Shown in pieces: positions 1-11,749 of a stretch of 64,000 nt of DNA. Source of the stretch: Neoceratodus forsteri (Eukaryota > Chordata > Ceratodontiformes > Ceratodontidae); the NCBI GenBank assembly GCA_016271365.2, contig CM028129.1, forward strand, positions 1,004,475,501 through 1,004,539,500, given 5' to 3'. Position numbers and translations under genes: made by a program. How positions within the stretch are numbered: position 1 is the first letter of the stretch; every line of letters starts with the position of its first letter. Below the pieces are notes generated by a model. The model did no database searches. It saw only the letters and a list, made by a program, of their open reading frames with translations, and was not told the origin of the DNA.

Positions 1-714
1 AACAATACCAGTTCTTCCTCTCTTCTGTAGGCTTTGCCTGTGTAAGTATCAGAAGATAATAAAAGCGGGTCTGTTGAAAAGAGCTTACCTCTTGTTAGTC
101 ACAGGTTGTATCTGGCTAATATGTCTGATTCCCTGTCTTGCAATATAAAGACACAGAGGGATTTGCAGGCATTTTAAAATCCTTTTTATTTTGCCTGTTT
201 TCCCTCCCTCCCTTTACCCTATTCCTCATTCTGTGCTGTATGTTACTGTATCCTTGGTCAGGCAGGCTACAGTACTTGAGGAGCTACTGAGCATGCTCAG
301 TTATGTTTTGGAACATAGTGTTCCCATCTGTCCAGATCTTGTCAGGACAGTCTTGGTATGGTGGACTGTATCCTGACACCTGAAAAAAAAACAGGAACAA
401 GGAAAACTGTCCTGATCAGAAATGAGAAAGAAAATCTTGCTTTCCCTAAGAAGATGCAGAAAACATAAAAATAAAATCCCTCCTCATGAATCTAACTTTT
501 GGAAATCAATATGAACCAATGAAAACTTTATAGTCTGAGTTTTCAATATTTAGAGAAACAAACTGTTGGAAGGGTCGGCATTAAATAATGTACAGGTGAG
601 ATTAATATTTATGTATGAAATGTCCTGGTTGATGTGTTTTGGAAGGTAGAAACCTTGTTTGGAAACTACTGTGATGTGATCATTGTCTAACCAGGTGTTT
701 TGTAATCTCTTCAG
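1..714. other. Upstream intron sequence, nothing recognised
   Basis: AT-rich non-coding DNA before the copine exon. The stretch around 20-45 resembles an acceptor followed closely by gtaagt, but the 11 bases between do not encode a copine segment. The only open frame (191-376) is short and has no recognisable product. The region most likely belongs to the preceding copine intron. Confidence 0.4.
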
Positions 715-791
715 GACTTCCTGGGTCAGGCTTTCTGCACTTTGGGAGAAACCATTGGATCAGCAGGCAGTCGTCTGGAAAAGTCTCTCTC
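715..791 (+). CDS. CPNE: Copine-family internal exon (end of first C2 domain)
   Basis: A 77-bp open segment follows a pyrimidine-rich acceptor ending in tcttcag and is followed by a gtgagt donor. Read from phase 0 it begins DFLGQAFCTLGETIGSAGSR and continues LEKSL, ending in phase 2. This matches from memory the conserved stretch of copines (CPNE5/8/9 type) just before the GIPGKKCGTI segment of the next exon. Copines are cytosolic calcium-dependent phospholipid-binding proteins with two C2 domains and a von Willebrand A-like domain; this exon covers the C-terminal strands of C2A. No stop or frameshift is present, so it looks functional. Neighbouring copine exons were not seen, implying long introns on at least the 3' side. 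The family call is firm; the paralogue is not resolved. Confidence 0.85.
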
Positions 792-2000
792 GTGAGTTGT
801 TGTTCTGTCATTTCTCATTGTAACAACTTCATCTCTTAAAGGGACAAAACAAGCCATTTTCATTATTCACCATGTGGAGAAACAGTACACTTACATTTGT
901 CTTTGCGAGATTAATATTTATTAGGAAAGGTGAAACTTATCCTATGATCAAAGGCAGAGAAACTGTGAGATAGTCCTGTGAACAGCATACCTAGAACAGC
1001 TCACCCTCCCAAAATAAAGAATTCAACATTCTAACAGACCTACTGTACCACCACTGACCCTCTGTTGAGCAGTGGCACTCCTCAATATTGCAGCATCTTT
1101 CTTTAAATAAGAGAACTTAGGGTTAGAACTTGCATCCCTCAGACTCCAAACCTTTATTTATACAATGACTGATAGAATAACTAGCCAGATAAATACAAGT
1201 ATACAATATATATAAAATATATTTTACAAAATAAACGTTATTGTAACTCATCAAGTTGCAAGTGTGAAAATAAAATGGTATTTTCAGAGAAGTGATGTCC
1301 TTGCCGTGTTATCTTCATAATACTTACGTAATCACTCTGTTGTTTTTTTTTTATACTACATATTAAATAAATGTGATGATGCTTTATTTATTCATTGAAA
1401 ATGTTTCACATGTTAAACCACATGATTGATTTCTGTCAGGTCTTTATAAATTCTGTTACCTAAACAATTGAACAGTATTTCACTGTGCCACTGGTTCCAT
1501 AGTTCACAGAGTTCAATGATGTAAGTCCTTTCTGTGAATTATTTGATACGCTTGTTATGAATCCTTCCTTTAAATTTGTTCTCAATGATTTCTAGATCAG
1601 CTGATATCCAGTTGGATGGCAAGAGTAGCTTGATGCATTAGGCAAGGAAAACACCCAAATTCAGACTTTTAAAAGTTGTATTTTTAATAAGATACTCGGA
1701 TCTGGGTGCCGGGGCCTACCTTGTTCCCATAGTTCTGGCACTGTATAAATTACACAAGTCATGGGTTGTTGAAAATATCACAATTATTTTTATCTGCACA
1801 GTTTGACCTTTATATTGCAGGCCTCAGTTATTTAGACGTCAATGTCTGTAGCTAAAAATAAATGTGATATTTTAAGTCAGATCATGTCTATCCTTTATTT
1901 AGTTATTGTATTTAGAATTCTGCACATCAGGATCATCTCATTTAGGTAAAACACATATTTTAGGTGGGTCCCAGGGATATAACAGCAGCACAGTTTTTAC
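792..2000. other. Intron sequence, nothing recognised
   Basis: AT-rich non-coding DNA following the copine donor site. I see no repeat family, open frame or RNA gene in it. It ends where the 5'-truncated CR1 fragment begins. Confidence 0.4.
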
Positions 2001-2003
2001 AGG

Positions 2004-3690
2004 TGAAGGATAAGAAATTGGTTAGGGGATAAGCGGCAGAGGGTAGTGGTAAACAGAGTTCACTCTGAACAAGGCAGGGTGAGTAGCATGGTGCCTCAGG
2101 GATCAGTGCCAGGACCAGTCCTCTTTAATGTCTTTATAAATGACATTGCATGGGAGCTGGAAGGGAAGATCTGCATATTTGCTGATGCCACCAAAACCTG
2201 CATTAGGGTAGACACTATGGGGGTGGGGCAGAAATAATGAACAGACACTTGAAAAAACATGAGGAGTGGTGAAGGATATGGCAGCGGGGTTTTAGAAACT
2301 TGGTGGTGGAGTACAAAATGGGTGGAGTGGTACTGGCAACAACAAAGCAGGAAAGAGACTTTGGGGTAATCATATCTGATTACCTAAAGGTGACCAAATA
2401 GTGTAACAAGGCAGTCAAGAGTGCTAGTGAGATTCTGGGTTGATATAGGGAGGGGATATCATCAGCAGAAAGAGGGAGGTGGTGTTACCTCTGTATAGAT
2501 CACTGGTAAGACCCCACCTACAGTACAGTGCCCTGTTCTGGAGATCATATCTTCAGAAGGACACAGAATGGAAGTGGTCCAGAAGAGGGCAACTAAAATG
2601 GTGCAGGGTCTACATCAAAAGCCCTATGAGGAGAGATGAAAGGACCTCAATATGTACACCTAGGAAGAGAGGAGGGAGAGGGGGGGATATGATAGACTCC
2701 ATTAAATAACTCATGGAGATAAATAAGGTCCAGGAGGGAATTATTTTTCAGAATAAAATGTGCTCAAGAACAAGGGAATGTGCTCTGAAGCTGGAGAGGG
2801 GTAGATTCAGGAGAGATATGTGCACGTTCTTCTTCACAGAAAGAGTAGTGGATTCCTGAAACAGCCTTCCAGCAGAGGTGGTGTGGCAGAAAACAGTGGT
2901 GGGGTTCAAGAATTCATGGGATGGCCCGCCGGCGCAGTGGTTGGATTTCCGCTTGACCGCCAGCGACCCGGTCTGGGAACGGACTCGGGTAGCTGAGGGC
3001 TGGGGAGGAGGATTGAGCGCCCAACGGCTGCCTCCCTCCTCCAGGGGTGGGTGGGGATGCAAGTCCCTGCAACACCACCACCTGGGTGACCACAGGTGGA
3101 GGTGCAACGAGACTGCACATAGCAGGAGGGAAGGACGCCTGCTGGGAGCCGAGCCGCCAGGCACGTCATGACGTGCTCCGCCCCTAGGCTTCCTGAAAAG
3201 GGCCGGCCCTGAGGGCAGGAAGAAAACCAGGAATACCCTACAAGACTCCTGGTAGATGGAGCTCCTGGCCACGATCCCCAATGCCCCTACCGACGCCAGC
3301 CAGCATCCCCGGCCAGAAACTCAATCACGTCGAGGTGTGAGACCCACCGTGCACTCCGCCTGGGGGTAGAAACCCAAGGCTCCGTGGGGGATGGACTGCA
3401 CTGGACGTCGGCTAGTAGGAGCGGGGACGAACCAGGCCGATGGAGACTCCAGAAGGAGCAGGAGTGTGGTGGTGAGAGAGGGGGCATACAAAGAAAATAT
3501 AAAAAAAAGAATTCATGGGATAGGCACACAGGAAAAATAGTGAAAAAGGAGGGAGAGTGAGAAAGAGCTGTAGATCAAGTACATTCTGCAGTAATAATGT
3601 ACAGTAGGTAGGAAAAACAGACTGACTGGGTGGGCCAAGCAGTCCTTATCTGCTATCAAATTCTATAAACTAAATGTCTGTGTTTCTAGA
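2004..3690 (+). mobile_element. CR1 LINE, 3' half of RT plus 3' UTR, interrupted by a SINE
   Basis: The frame starting near 2030 reads RT motifs in CR1 order: KRQRVVVNRVHSEQG, then VPQGSVPGPVLFNVFINDI, then the catalytic block as FADATK. CR1 elements normally have FADDTK here, so the second catalytic Asp is Ala. A second block at 2479-2560 reads LPLYRSLVRPHLQYSALFW, the conserved thumb region. The 3' UTR contains the phrase gactgggtgggccaagcagt and ends near ttctataaac...gtttct, a typical CR1 terminus. Several stops separate the blocks. It is 5'-truncated, lacking ORF1, endonuclease and the first RT motifs, and is surely dead. A 584-bp SINE sits inside the 3' UTR. Confidence 0.85.
2923..3506 (+). 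mobile_element. tRNA-derived SINE, apparently complete, with target-site duplication
   Basis: The insertion is bounded by the direct repeat aagaattcatgggat at 2908-2922 and 3507-3521, a 15-bp target-site duplication within CR1 3' UTR. The left end has a tRNA-like promoter: an A-box-like segment around ggcgcagtgg and a degraded B-box-like segment around gggaacggactcggg. The body contains ctgggtgaccacaggtgg, shared with the copy near 30.3 kb. The right end is A-rich, as expected for LINE-mobilised SINEs. At 584 bp it is long for a simple tRNA SINE, so the body may be composite. Short open frames on both strands within it are not genes. Confidence 0.8.
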
Positions 3691-3699
3691 TTCATATAA

Positions 3700-4560
3700 T
3701 ACAAGTGCCAGTATTTACAAACACACAGTGAAATCCAGTACATCCTATTATCAACCAGCATTTAAATGAGCATTAGAAATGTGTCCATAGTGAGGGTGAA
3801 ATGGTTGAGCCTGATCTGATTTTATATAAATGCAGTTTTAGTAAAGGGTATTGGCATGTGTATGGGCATGGAAGATGAAAGAGCACGGCAAGTTTGAAAT
3901 GTAGATGAATGCTAGAGTTTTTTTTTAAACTGTCAGGGGTGAACTCTTGCTGATAGGAGCAGGAACAGTGAAGGCCTTCTCAGTGATAGCTTTGTGTGAT
4001 CTGGATACATAAAGGGTGTCCTTGATTTGCTATCTTGGATAATAAATCTGAAACGTCTTGAGTGGCAGATTGCAAAGGCAGGCGTGATAAAGCCAATGAA
4101 CATATCTGTAGAGTCATGAGGCCCACTTAAGCTCATGCCTTTTGTCTTGTGCAAGAATCTGTCCTAATCTGCTATATAACAGGTGGAGACGAGTCAACCT
4201 GTTTTAGCATATTTTAAACAGGTACATACTGTTAAACACTACTGTAATCTGTCATAGCAATATAATGTTTATTTATTTTGTTTTTCGAATTCTATTTTTT
4301 GCACCCTCTCCTTATGTCCCACCGAACTCTCTCCAGCGACTGCCCAACACCACAGACTCTACCTCCTTGCATTGCCCGAGCTCTCCTCTCCTCTCCTCTC
4401 CCCCTGATGCTGGCCATCCCCTGGGTCTACCCTCCGGGAAAGGGCCACCCTCATCCAGGGCGCGCTTTCTATAGGGTTGAGCACTGAGCCGGGGAGGAGA
4501 CAGGATTAGGAGAGCCGTGCCAGACTTCGGGAGTGTGGTTCTTGGTGGGAGGCGCTTTCG
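3700..4560. other. Unassigned sequence
   Basis: AT-rich to about 4260, then pyrimidine-rich with several ctctc runs and a CpG-containing stretch around 4440-4560. The last part may be the 3' body of the antisense SINE that follows, but I could not align it confidently. No coding feature is supported. Confidence 0.3.
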
Positions 4561-4569
4561 CCTATCGGA

Positions 4570-4885
4570 GGGAGGATTTTTTTTTTCTTATGTAGTTACG
4601 CCCCTGTGGAGCCCGGCTACCAAGGCAACATGCTGCCGCAGCTCCACCCCCATCCCGGCATATGCCACAACACTACTTTCTCCCACCTCCAGCCTCCACC
4701 AGATGTCACTTCTTGAGCAGTCATCTCCCCAACCCTCATTGGGGAAGAGAGATCAGTCCTCCAGATGCTCAATCACTTCCCCCACGCCAACCCACAGCTG
4801 CCTGGCTCTTTCCCGAACCCAGGTTGCTGGCATGGCACGAGGTGTGGTGTTCAGTGACTCAACCCTCAGTGCCACTGGGCCGTAA
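4570..4885 (-). mobile_element. tRNA-derived SINE copy, antisense
   Basis: Read on the minus strand, 4885 to 4800 gives a degenerate tRNA-like head (ggcccagtggcactgagggt, later aacctgggttcggga as the B-box region). It continues into the body phrase gattgagcatctggaggact. The same order of head, B box and 'gagcatcccaaggactgctctcc'-like body occurs in the copies at 13.5 kb and 61.7 kb. The far boundary is uncertain. Confidence 0.65.
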
Positions 4886-4889
4886 TATG

Positions 4890-5790
4890 ATGTTTATTAA
4901 TTGACTTTTCTTGCATACTGTAATGCAGGCAGGAGAGAGACTGCTTAAGTAACAAGTTTTTGGTATTAAGGTCCAGGAAGCTATGAAATGCAAAATCACA
5001 CATATCAACATAATGCAAAGCATCATGAGATGCACATGTAAATTGCCATGAAAATTTAGGCTGGTTCTATTTTAAGCAGGAATGTATTGTGCCAAAAGGC
5101 CTTTCACACAATCTGCAAAAGTTCAGAACGGAGGACACAGACATGTATTTTGTCCTACTCAGGACTCATTAGTGTGCCTCATCTGTATCTCACTACAGGG
5201 GAAAAATGAGCCAGTCCTTATGTGGTCTTACAGGCTGGGTCATGGTGGGCCCTAAATAAGAAAGTAAGCTACAAAGACTCTCAGCTCAAAAGCAATGAGG
5301 CAAGGGTTAGTCATAAAGGGTAAGGAAGCAATGACTGTGGTAGTGTTGTGATTGTGACTGAAAATACTTTCCTATTAGAAATTATTCTGTATTATTTATA
5401 GTAGACAGTAAAAAAAAAAGATGATGTGTTTTAAAGACCTGGTCTAGAAAAAACAGATGTATATAGTAAAAGGAAACCAGAACATCAGGCTAGAAGTTTT
5501 TTTCATGATGTGCACTAAAATGCCTGATATGAAAGCCAATTAGCCTTCAACAGTATTAGAAATGTAATGGTTGTGCCCAGGTATAAAAATGTAGAGCAAT
5601 TCTGGGGTAGGATAGTTTAAAGCTGCACTTCTCAGAGCCTGGCTTGAAAGTAGTTAATTTTCATAGCTTGACAAAGGAGGACTATGAGCAAGAGAGTGTT
5701 GTAGTTTGCAGTTTGCTCAGGTCAGTCTGCTAGATAGCTGAAGGTAGCAGGCAGATGAGATCTCTCGAGCAGAGAGCAAAAGACCTGTAA
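4890..5790. other. Unassigned sequence
   Basis: AT-rich DNA with no family recognised on either strand and no open frame of note. Confidence 0.35.
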
Positions 5791-5984
5791 ATGTGCCTAA
5801 ACTGAAATATACCTACTGTACTCTGGAAAGCCAGAGTATGCAAGCAAACCCCTTATCTGTAAACATTTCATTATTAAATCGACAACGAGCCAGCTTTCAT
5901 TATAATCTACGTCAGTTTATATTTACTAGTTATTCATTTGTGTGCATGTATAAAACCAAGAAAGCTAAACAGAGAAAAACCATG

Positions 5985-6480
5985 AAATTTCAATCCCAGT
6001 TGGTAGCAGCATACTCGGACCTGAATAGGGTATCTGGACTGGGGGGAAAAAAAGCTTTTTGGTCAGCCTCTGATGTAGTGTGAGAAAGCAGTGTACCAAA
6101 ATAGCGTGCAACTATAGACATCAGATATAACTGCTCCAGTCTATGAGATGTGAAACTCCCATGCAAGGACCTGTGAGGTGAAACGAGTGGCAAAGGGTGG
6201 CGTAATGGTAGGAATATACCAAGTTGCTGGTTTGAGCTCCTGGCTATTCTGATAATGTGCTCATTAAAGGTCAATTTAGGGTCAAGCCATAACACAAGAA
6301 ATTGAAAACTCTGAACAGTATTGAGGGTGAAGCATCAGCAATGAGATTTATGATGAGTTGAGGGTATTTCATGACTTTTACCTTGGAGCTCTTTAGTAGA
6401 ATATTTGAAGTTATTCAGTTTTAAGCCTTATTGAAAAGCACTCAGTCTGTTGAGCTCACTAATGCAGCTGACATTTACAC
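5985..6480 (-). mobile_element. L2-like LINE reverse-transcriptase fragment
   Basis: The minus-strand open frame 6295-5990 begins LWLDPKLTFNEHI and continues IARSSNQQLG, the block following the catalytic region of L2-group RTs (usual form LGVxLDxxLsfxxHI). Upstream on the same strand, a degraded GLKLNNFKYS corresponds to the LNxxKT motif. Only the C-terminal part of RT is present, without endonuclease or a defined 3' end. Confidence 0.65.
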
Positions 6481-6489
6481 AGAAAATAG

Positions 6490-7375
6490 TGTCACTATAG
6501 TGGCAAAGTAAGTTAGGGCTGGGTAGGCAGTTCATTGGTAAATACTATTTTTTAGCCACTTTTACCTTTGCCATTCCTTGAGGTGTTTTCATAAAAATTT
6601 ATTGTGGCACATGATTTCTTGATCTGCTAATTTCGGTGAAATTTGGTTCAGTATTTCTTTGGCTAGAGAGTGACAAAAAACATGTTAAAGACTCATTAAA
6701 AAAATGAGGGCAATTCTCACATCGCTACCTCTGATATGCAGAACATCCGGGGTGCATAAATTGTCTGTATCAGTGCTTAGAGTCGGCAGTGAAGCAATCA
6801 ACAGTTGAGTCAGATGACCAGTGGTTAGGAACCCATCCCTGCTGCTCATAGTGTCACTGGTGCTGTTTCTCTCCCTCCCACCACTCTCCCCCATTCAGAC
6901 TTAGAGTGCCGAGCCCCAGTGACAGGAAGATAAAGATAAGGAAAGAAAACGATGCAAATACTGAGAGCCCACCCAAAGTGCTGCCAAAGACCCCACCCCC
7001 ATTATGACATCGGGTTCCCAGCCATGGTTTCAAATAAACAAAGTAATGAGAAAAAATCCTTGACCCTCTCTTCCTCCTCTTCACTACGTATCCATGTAAT
7101 CCCCTTCCCTCCAGCCCAGTAGCACCCCAATGCAACCCTCCTCTTCCCTGCAACTTACAATAAAAACATAGAAAGCAACCAGTACAGCCTTCCCATAACC
7201 AGCATAGCTGGCCACCAACTGAATGAATGAAGTCACAATCAGCTGTTTGAGGAGGTAAGAGAAGGGCTGTTCCAGTCACAATCTACTTTAATTAAAGGTG
7301 GCGCTGGGGAGGGGGATAATAAAGGGATGCTATAGGGCTGGGTAAGGGGGTTACATGGCTATGTGGGGAAAGTGG
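6490..7375. other. Unassigned sequence
   Basis: Mixed-composition DNA. Open frames here (for example 7279-6854 on the minus strand) show no recognisable motif and probably arise by chance from GC-richer sequence around 6900-7300. Confidence 0.3.
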
Positions 7376-7378
7376 GAT

Positions 7379-7570
7379 TTGTATTTATTTATTAGAATTT
7401 CGGATAAATACCTTTGAGCCAATGGCTCTTTTACAAAGGTTCCACGTCAGTATACAAGGAACAGACGTACAGTTTGTGTAAGATTAGCAGGCAAGCAGTT
7501 TGAATACAAAATTTAGTACAGGGTATACATGGTCTAAAGCTACAGGTGATATAAATAACAGTTAGAACAA
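7379..7570 (-). mobile_element. LINE 3' end with hairpin and AAATA tail
   Basis: On the minus strand the sequence runs gacgtggaacctttgtaaaa, gagccaatggctcaaagg, then degenerate AT-rich DNA ending in repeated aataaata. The segment 7411-7439 can fold as a hairpin (cctttg/caaagg enclosing gagcc/ggctc). The same hairpin and tail recur at 11783-11811 and 18937-18964, so these are three copies of one LINE (or LINE-dependent SINE) 3' end. CR1/L2-group RTs are known to recognise 3' hairpins plus short terminal repeats. Confidence 0.65.
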
Positions 7571-7854
7571 CATAATCAGGCATACATTTAAGAATGATGA
7601 GTCACAACAAATATTATTTACGTGAATTAAAGGGATGGATAGGTGCTTGCAGAAAGGAAAAAGGGAAATTACTTATTTTTATAACTTTATTTTACAGCAG
7701 GTTTGGGCACCTGGTGCCAGAACTGGGTGCCCTGTTGAGGGTGAGGGGTACAATTAAATGCCAGAGATGCATGGACATTGGACAGGGTGTGGAAGGGGGC
7801 CCACTGGACACCAAGGACACCCAGGAATGGCATACCTTCCCTCTGTCTCTTATC

Positions 7855-10560
7855 TGTTAACCAGTTTCTAACCAGTTCAACACTTTGGATCCCAATCCTA
7901 GGCTGCTCAATTTCTGTATCTGTCTCCTGTGCAGCACAGTGTCAAAGGCGTTGCTAAATTCCAAATAGACCATGTCCACTGCCCTCACTTGATCTATTTC
8001 CATGATCACCTAGTCAAACAAATCAATCAGATTTGCTGGGCATGACTTCCTCCACCTCACCATAAATCCATGCTGCCTGTGGTCTTGTAGCCCATTGGAT
8101 TCAAGATAATCTACCAAGCATTCCTTTAATAGGTTTTCCATTAATTTCCATTAATCTCCCTTACCATTGAGGTGAAACTGACCAGCTTATAGTAGCTAGC
8201 CTCCCGGCTGCTGATCTTATGTAGAGGGACCATGTCTGCTCTACTCTAGTTCTCCAGAACCACAGCTATTTTCATAGAGCTATTTAATAAGGCCGACAGT
8301 GGGGCAGCTAGCACCTCCATGAGTTCCTTTAGTACCCTTCGGTTATCCCATCTGGCCCAATAGCCTTGTCCACTATCAGAGCTGTAAGTCCCTTCAGGAC
8401 TCTTTCCTCTGAAAATTGACTTGTGTCCACCTACCCCATCTTTGCTCCTGCTGGTCCCTGGTGGTTCGTCCTAACCACCACTGTTAAGACTAAGCAGAAA
8501 TACCTGTTCAGGATGTCTGCTTTTTCTTAGTTCTCTTCTGCACAGGTCCCCCTTGCTGTCCTTATCCTCACTATCCTCCCCTTGCCTTCCTCTTCTCACT
8601 TATGTACCTTAAGAAAGTCTTATCTTCTTTAGCTACCCCCTTGGCTATTTTTTCCTCTGTCAGTGCACCGCTCCCCTTATTGTCTTTCCTGCTTCCCTCT
8701 GTTTTACTCAGTACACCTCCCTGTCTTTCTTCCTCTGCATTTCCTTATAGCTCCCAAATACCACCCTTTTTTCCATCACTACCTTGGCCACTTCCTTAGA
8801 GAACCATAACAGTTTCTTTTTTTCTTGTGGTTTTACTCACTTGCTTCATGCAGAGGCTAGTTGAACTGATTTTGACCTCCCTTATTTGTTCCCTCTTTAG
8901 CAGTCCCTCTTATGAGGCTGTTTGCGAAGCAGTCTCCCTTTTCTTTGAAGTCTGAACTCCTATAGTCCAGGACCCTTGTCCTCATGTGGTTTGCCTATGT
9001 TCCCATCTTAAAACAACACTGTATGGAAATCACTGATACTTAGGGGAATGCCCACTGTGGTGTCTACAATGTCATCCATGTTTGTAAGCACTAGGTTCAG
9101 CACTGCTCCATCCCTTGTGGGTTCATTGATTAGCTTGAAAAAAGTCCCTCATAGGGAGTCAAGGATGGCCCTGTTTCTTGCCAGAGCTGCAGTTGGAAGG
9201 CTCCAATCCACATCTAGCAGACTGAAATCACCAATTAGCTTCATCTTCCTAATACATGCTATCCTGGTGCTGGCTTCCTGAAGTGCTTTATCCAACTCCT
9301 CTCCTTGTGCTGGAGGTCTGTATGCCACCCCTGTATGGAAAGCAGCCCTTGGTCTCTGTCTTTAGGAAGACCAACAAGACCTCTAGCCCTTCCTTTTCCT
9401 TCAGGTCTAGCTCTTCCTTTCACTTCCATAGCCTTAATTCCTTTACTAGCATAATTGTATAGTACAACCTCTCCTCCCTTCCCTGTCTCTCGTGAACAGA
9501 GAGTAGCCCAGTATGGTTATGTCTTTATCATTGCTGTCAGTGCATCATGACTCTAATAGGGCCTCCAAATCCAGGATAGCATCCACTATGATGGTTGCCA
9601 GGTACAGAATTATATTTCCAGACTTCTTGCATTGGTACACATGGCTTTTCATACATTACTCCCCTCCCTGCCTGCTTCTCTGCGCCCCGGCCCCGCTGTG
9701 CTGTTCCCTGATGTTCCCCCCGATCCAACTCTTCCCTTGTTACTTTCTCCATTATCTGCCTCCTCTACTCCTTCCTTCTTGCTTCCCTGATTTATGTCCC
9801 CTTAATCCTCTGCCTTATCCCCACCTCTGTCTTCTTGCACCCCTGCCCTTGGGGAGTTTTCTCTCTTCAGGCCCTCTCTGCTGCTTCATCATCTGGGACG
9901 GCAATTGTTGCTTCCCTCTACCCCCCCCAGCTAGTTTAAATGCTCATCTAAGTAGCATTTAAACCTCCCACTAAGGATGGTGGTCCCTTTCCTGGAAAGA
10001 TGCAGGCCATCTACTCTATAGATACCTATAACTTCCCAGATTGACCCCCAGTACACAATGTAGCCGAAGACATTCTCCATGCATTATGATTTCAACTAAT
10101 TATTACAAGCCATGGTGTGGAGTGCCCTTCCCCCCCGGCCATATATAGGTAATACCTCAGGAAATGTCACTGTGCATGTAACCTGCTTGAGGCCCCTTCC
10201 CAGCTCCTTGAAATTTCTCTACACTGCCTCTGTCCTGTCCTTTGCAAGGTCATTTGTCCCCAAGCGAACAATGACATCTAGCTACCTCCCATCTCCTGCT
10301 GCCCTAGCACTCCTTTGGATCTACTCTTCATCCCTCCAAGTCAAAGCACCTCTCAGGTACCTCACACCCTCTCTATTCCTACCCCTGCTCCCAACTCTGT
10401 CCCCATAACAGTAGATCTCCCCAACAACAGCTACATCCTCCTTTACTGGGACCTCTTCCTCCTCCTTAGGGCTTTCCCTTCTGAGGACCCCCCACTTCCT
10501 CCATTCCCACTACTATAGGTACCTCCTCCTGGCTGTCCTATCCCGCCAGTATGTGCCTTT
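7855..10560 (-). mobile_element. CR1 LINE, antisense, with ORF1, endonuclease and RT remains
   Basis: Read on the minus strand, the order is that of a CR1. ORF1 esterase-like remains lie at about 10520-9960 and include VIVRLGTNDLAKD, the GTND block of an SGNH-hydrolase fold. Endonuclease remains lie at about 9650-9010: GYSLFTRDREGR, then TRDGAVLNLVLTNMDD, then a degraded SDH motif. RT remains lie at about 8900-7855: VDKAIGPDGI, HGFMVRWRKSCPANLIDLFD and VDMVYLEFSNAFDTVLH. The RT stops before the catalytic FADD block, so the 3' end is missing. Many stops and frameshifts make it a pseudogene. Plus-strand open frames across this interval are its shadows. Confidence 0.85.
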
Positions 10561-10619
10561 CATTGCATGTTAGAATGACCCGAGCTTCTAACCTCCATAG
10601 TCTTTACATATGCATAAAC

Positions 10620-11745
10620 CAGGCAAGGTAATACATGCTAATGTGTAAAGCACTTGCAGTGTTTAAAAATGTAATAACTCCATTATGGTCTCCGTCCCTT
10701 TTAATTATCCTGACCGGGTGAGAAATGTAATTGAAATGTGACTTTAGTCATGGTGACTAATCGTGCTGTAATTATATGTAATTTCCATTCACCAGCTCCA
10801 AAAATCTGCTCTGCAAAGCTGATTCCCTCTTCAAATAATGAAAATGTAGAAACGGCTGCCCTGTCCTACTGTGCTGACATTTAGCTGATCCCAGTGGCTG
10901 CTTGGTTACCGTAGAAACAGCCCTGCACTGAGCTATATCCCACACCTGATTAGGATACACACCCATAGTCCTTTCTTCAGTACCCTACTGACCAGAGTCT
11001 ACTTATAATGTGAAATGGCAGTCCAAATGCAAGTTTCGTCCTTTTTGTTTCACATCATAGTGCATATTCATTCATTGTTTATTCAGAGAGAATCAGAAAG
11101 CCCTTAAGCCAAGCTCATTTAAAAAGGTATCAAAAGCAAGTGCAGGTACAATATTACATGCAGGTTATACTTTATTTACGTGCCTGTTTCAATGTAACTA
11201 ATCATTAACTACATGCAACAGGGTAATTACACTGTTTGTATATGTTTGTTGCATGCAACTACATTTCAGCAGCAATGCAGTTATGTATACAACAGATACA
11301 GCCAGATTGTTTCAGTAACAGTTAAAAACTGCATATAGGGAGGCTAAAAGCTTAGTCTGTGGATCATCCTATGGAGGAGCATTTGTTTTATAAAACAATC
11401 AAGCATGTGTAGCCCCCTCCCCCGTTAGGGATGTACAGCTGGAGATGGCTGCAAGAGAGAGTATCCACTATAAACATGTATATTTACTCCAGATCTGGGG
11501 ACCCAGGGCCGACAAGGCACAAGGATACAAGGAGGGGGGCACATAAGAACATGCAGACGTGCATGAATGTCTGCAAATGTAAACAGAGTCAAGAAGATGG
11601 CCTTTATTAGTAGCTCTTATGTCATCAGTTCTTGTTCTGTTAATGACGGCCACAATAGGAATTGCAGGGATACTCTCCATACAATCATGTTATTAATCAT
11701 CAGCATGTAACCTTGCCATCATGCTTATCACTGTGAATATGGATA
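10620..11745. other. Unassigned sequence
   Basis: AT-rich DNA without recognised repeats or coding signal; short runs of tgcatgcaac-like sequence around 11210-11280 are the only local structure noticed. Confidence 0.35.
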
Positions 11746-11749
11746 TTCA

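Noticed and set aside
20..50. Acceptor-like tract followed by 11 bases and gtaagt, resembling a micro-exon.
   Set aside because: The 11 bases do not correspond to any copine segment that I recognise and splice-like words are common by chance.
2748..3281. 177-aa minus-strand open frame.
   Set aside because: It lies across CR1 3' UTR and the GC-rich SINE and has no domain; both strands are open there because of composition.
7594..7860. 88-aa plus-strand open frame.
   Set aside because: No recognisable motif, and it overlaps the truncated end of the antisense CR1.
9513..9962. 149-aa plus-strand open frame rich in Leu, Pro and Cys.
   Set aside because: It is the antisense shadow of the CR1 ORF1/endonuclease junction on the minus strand.
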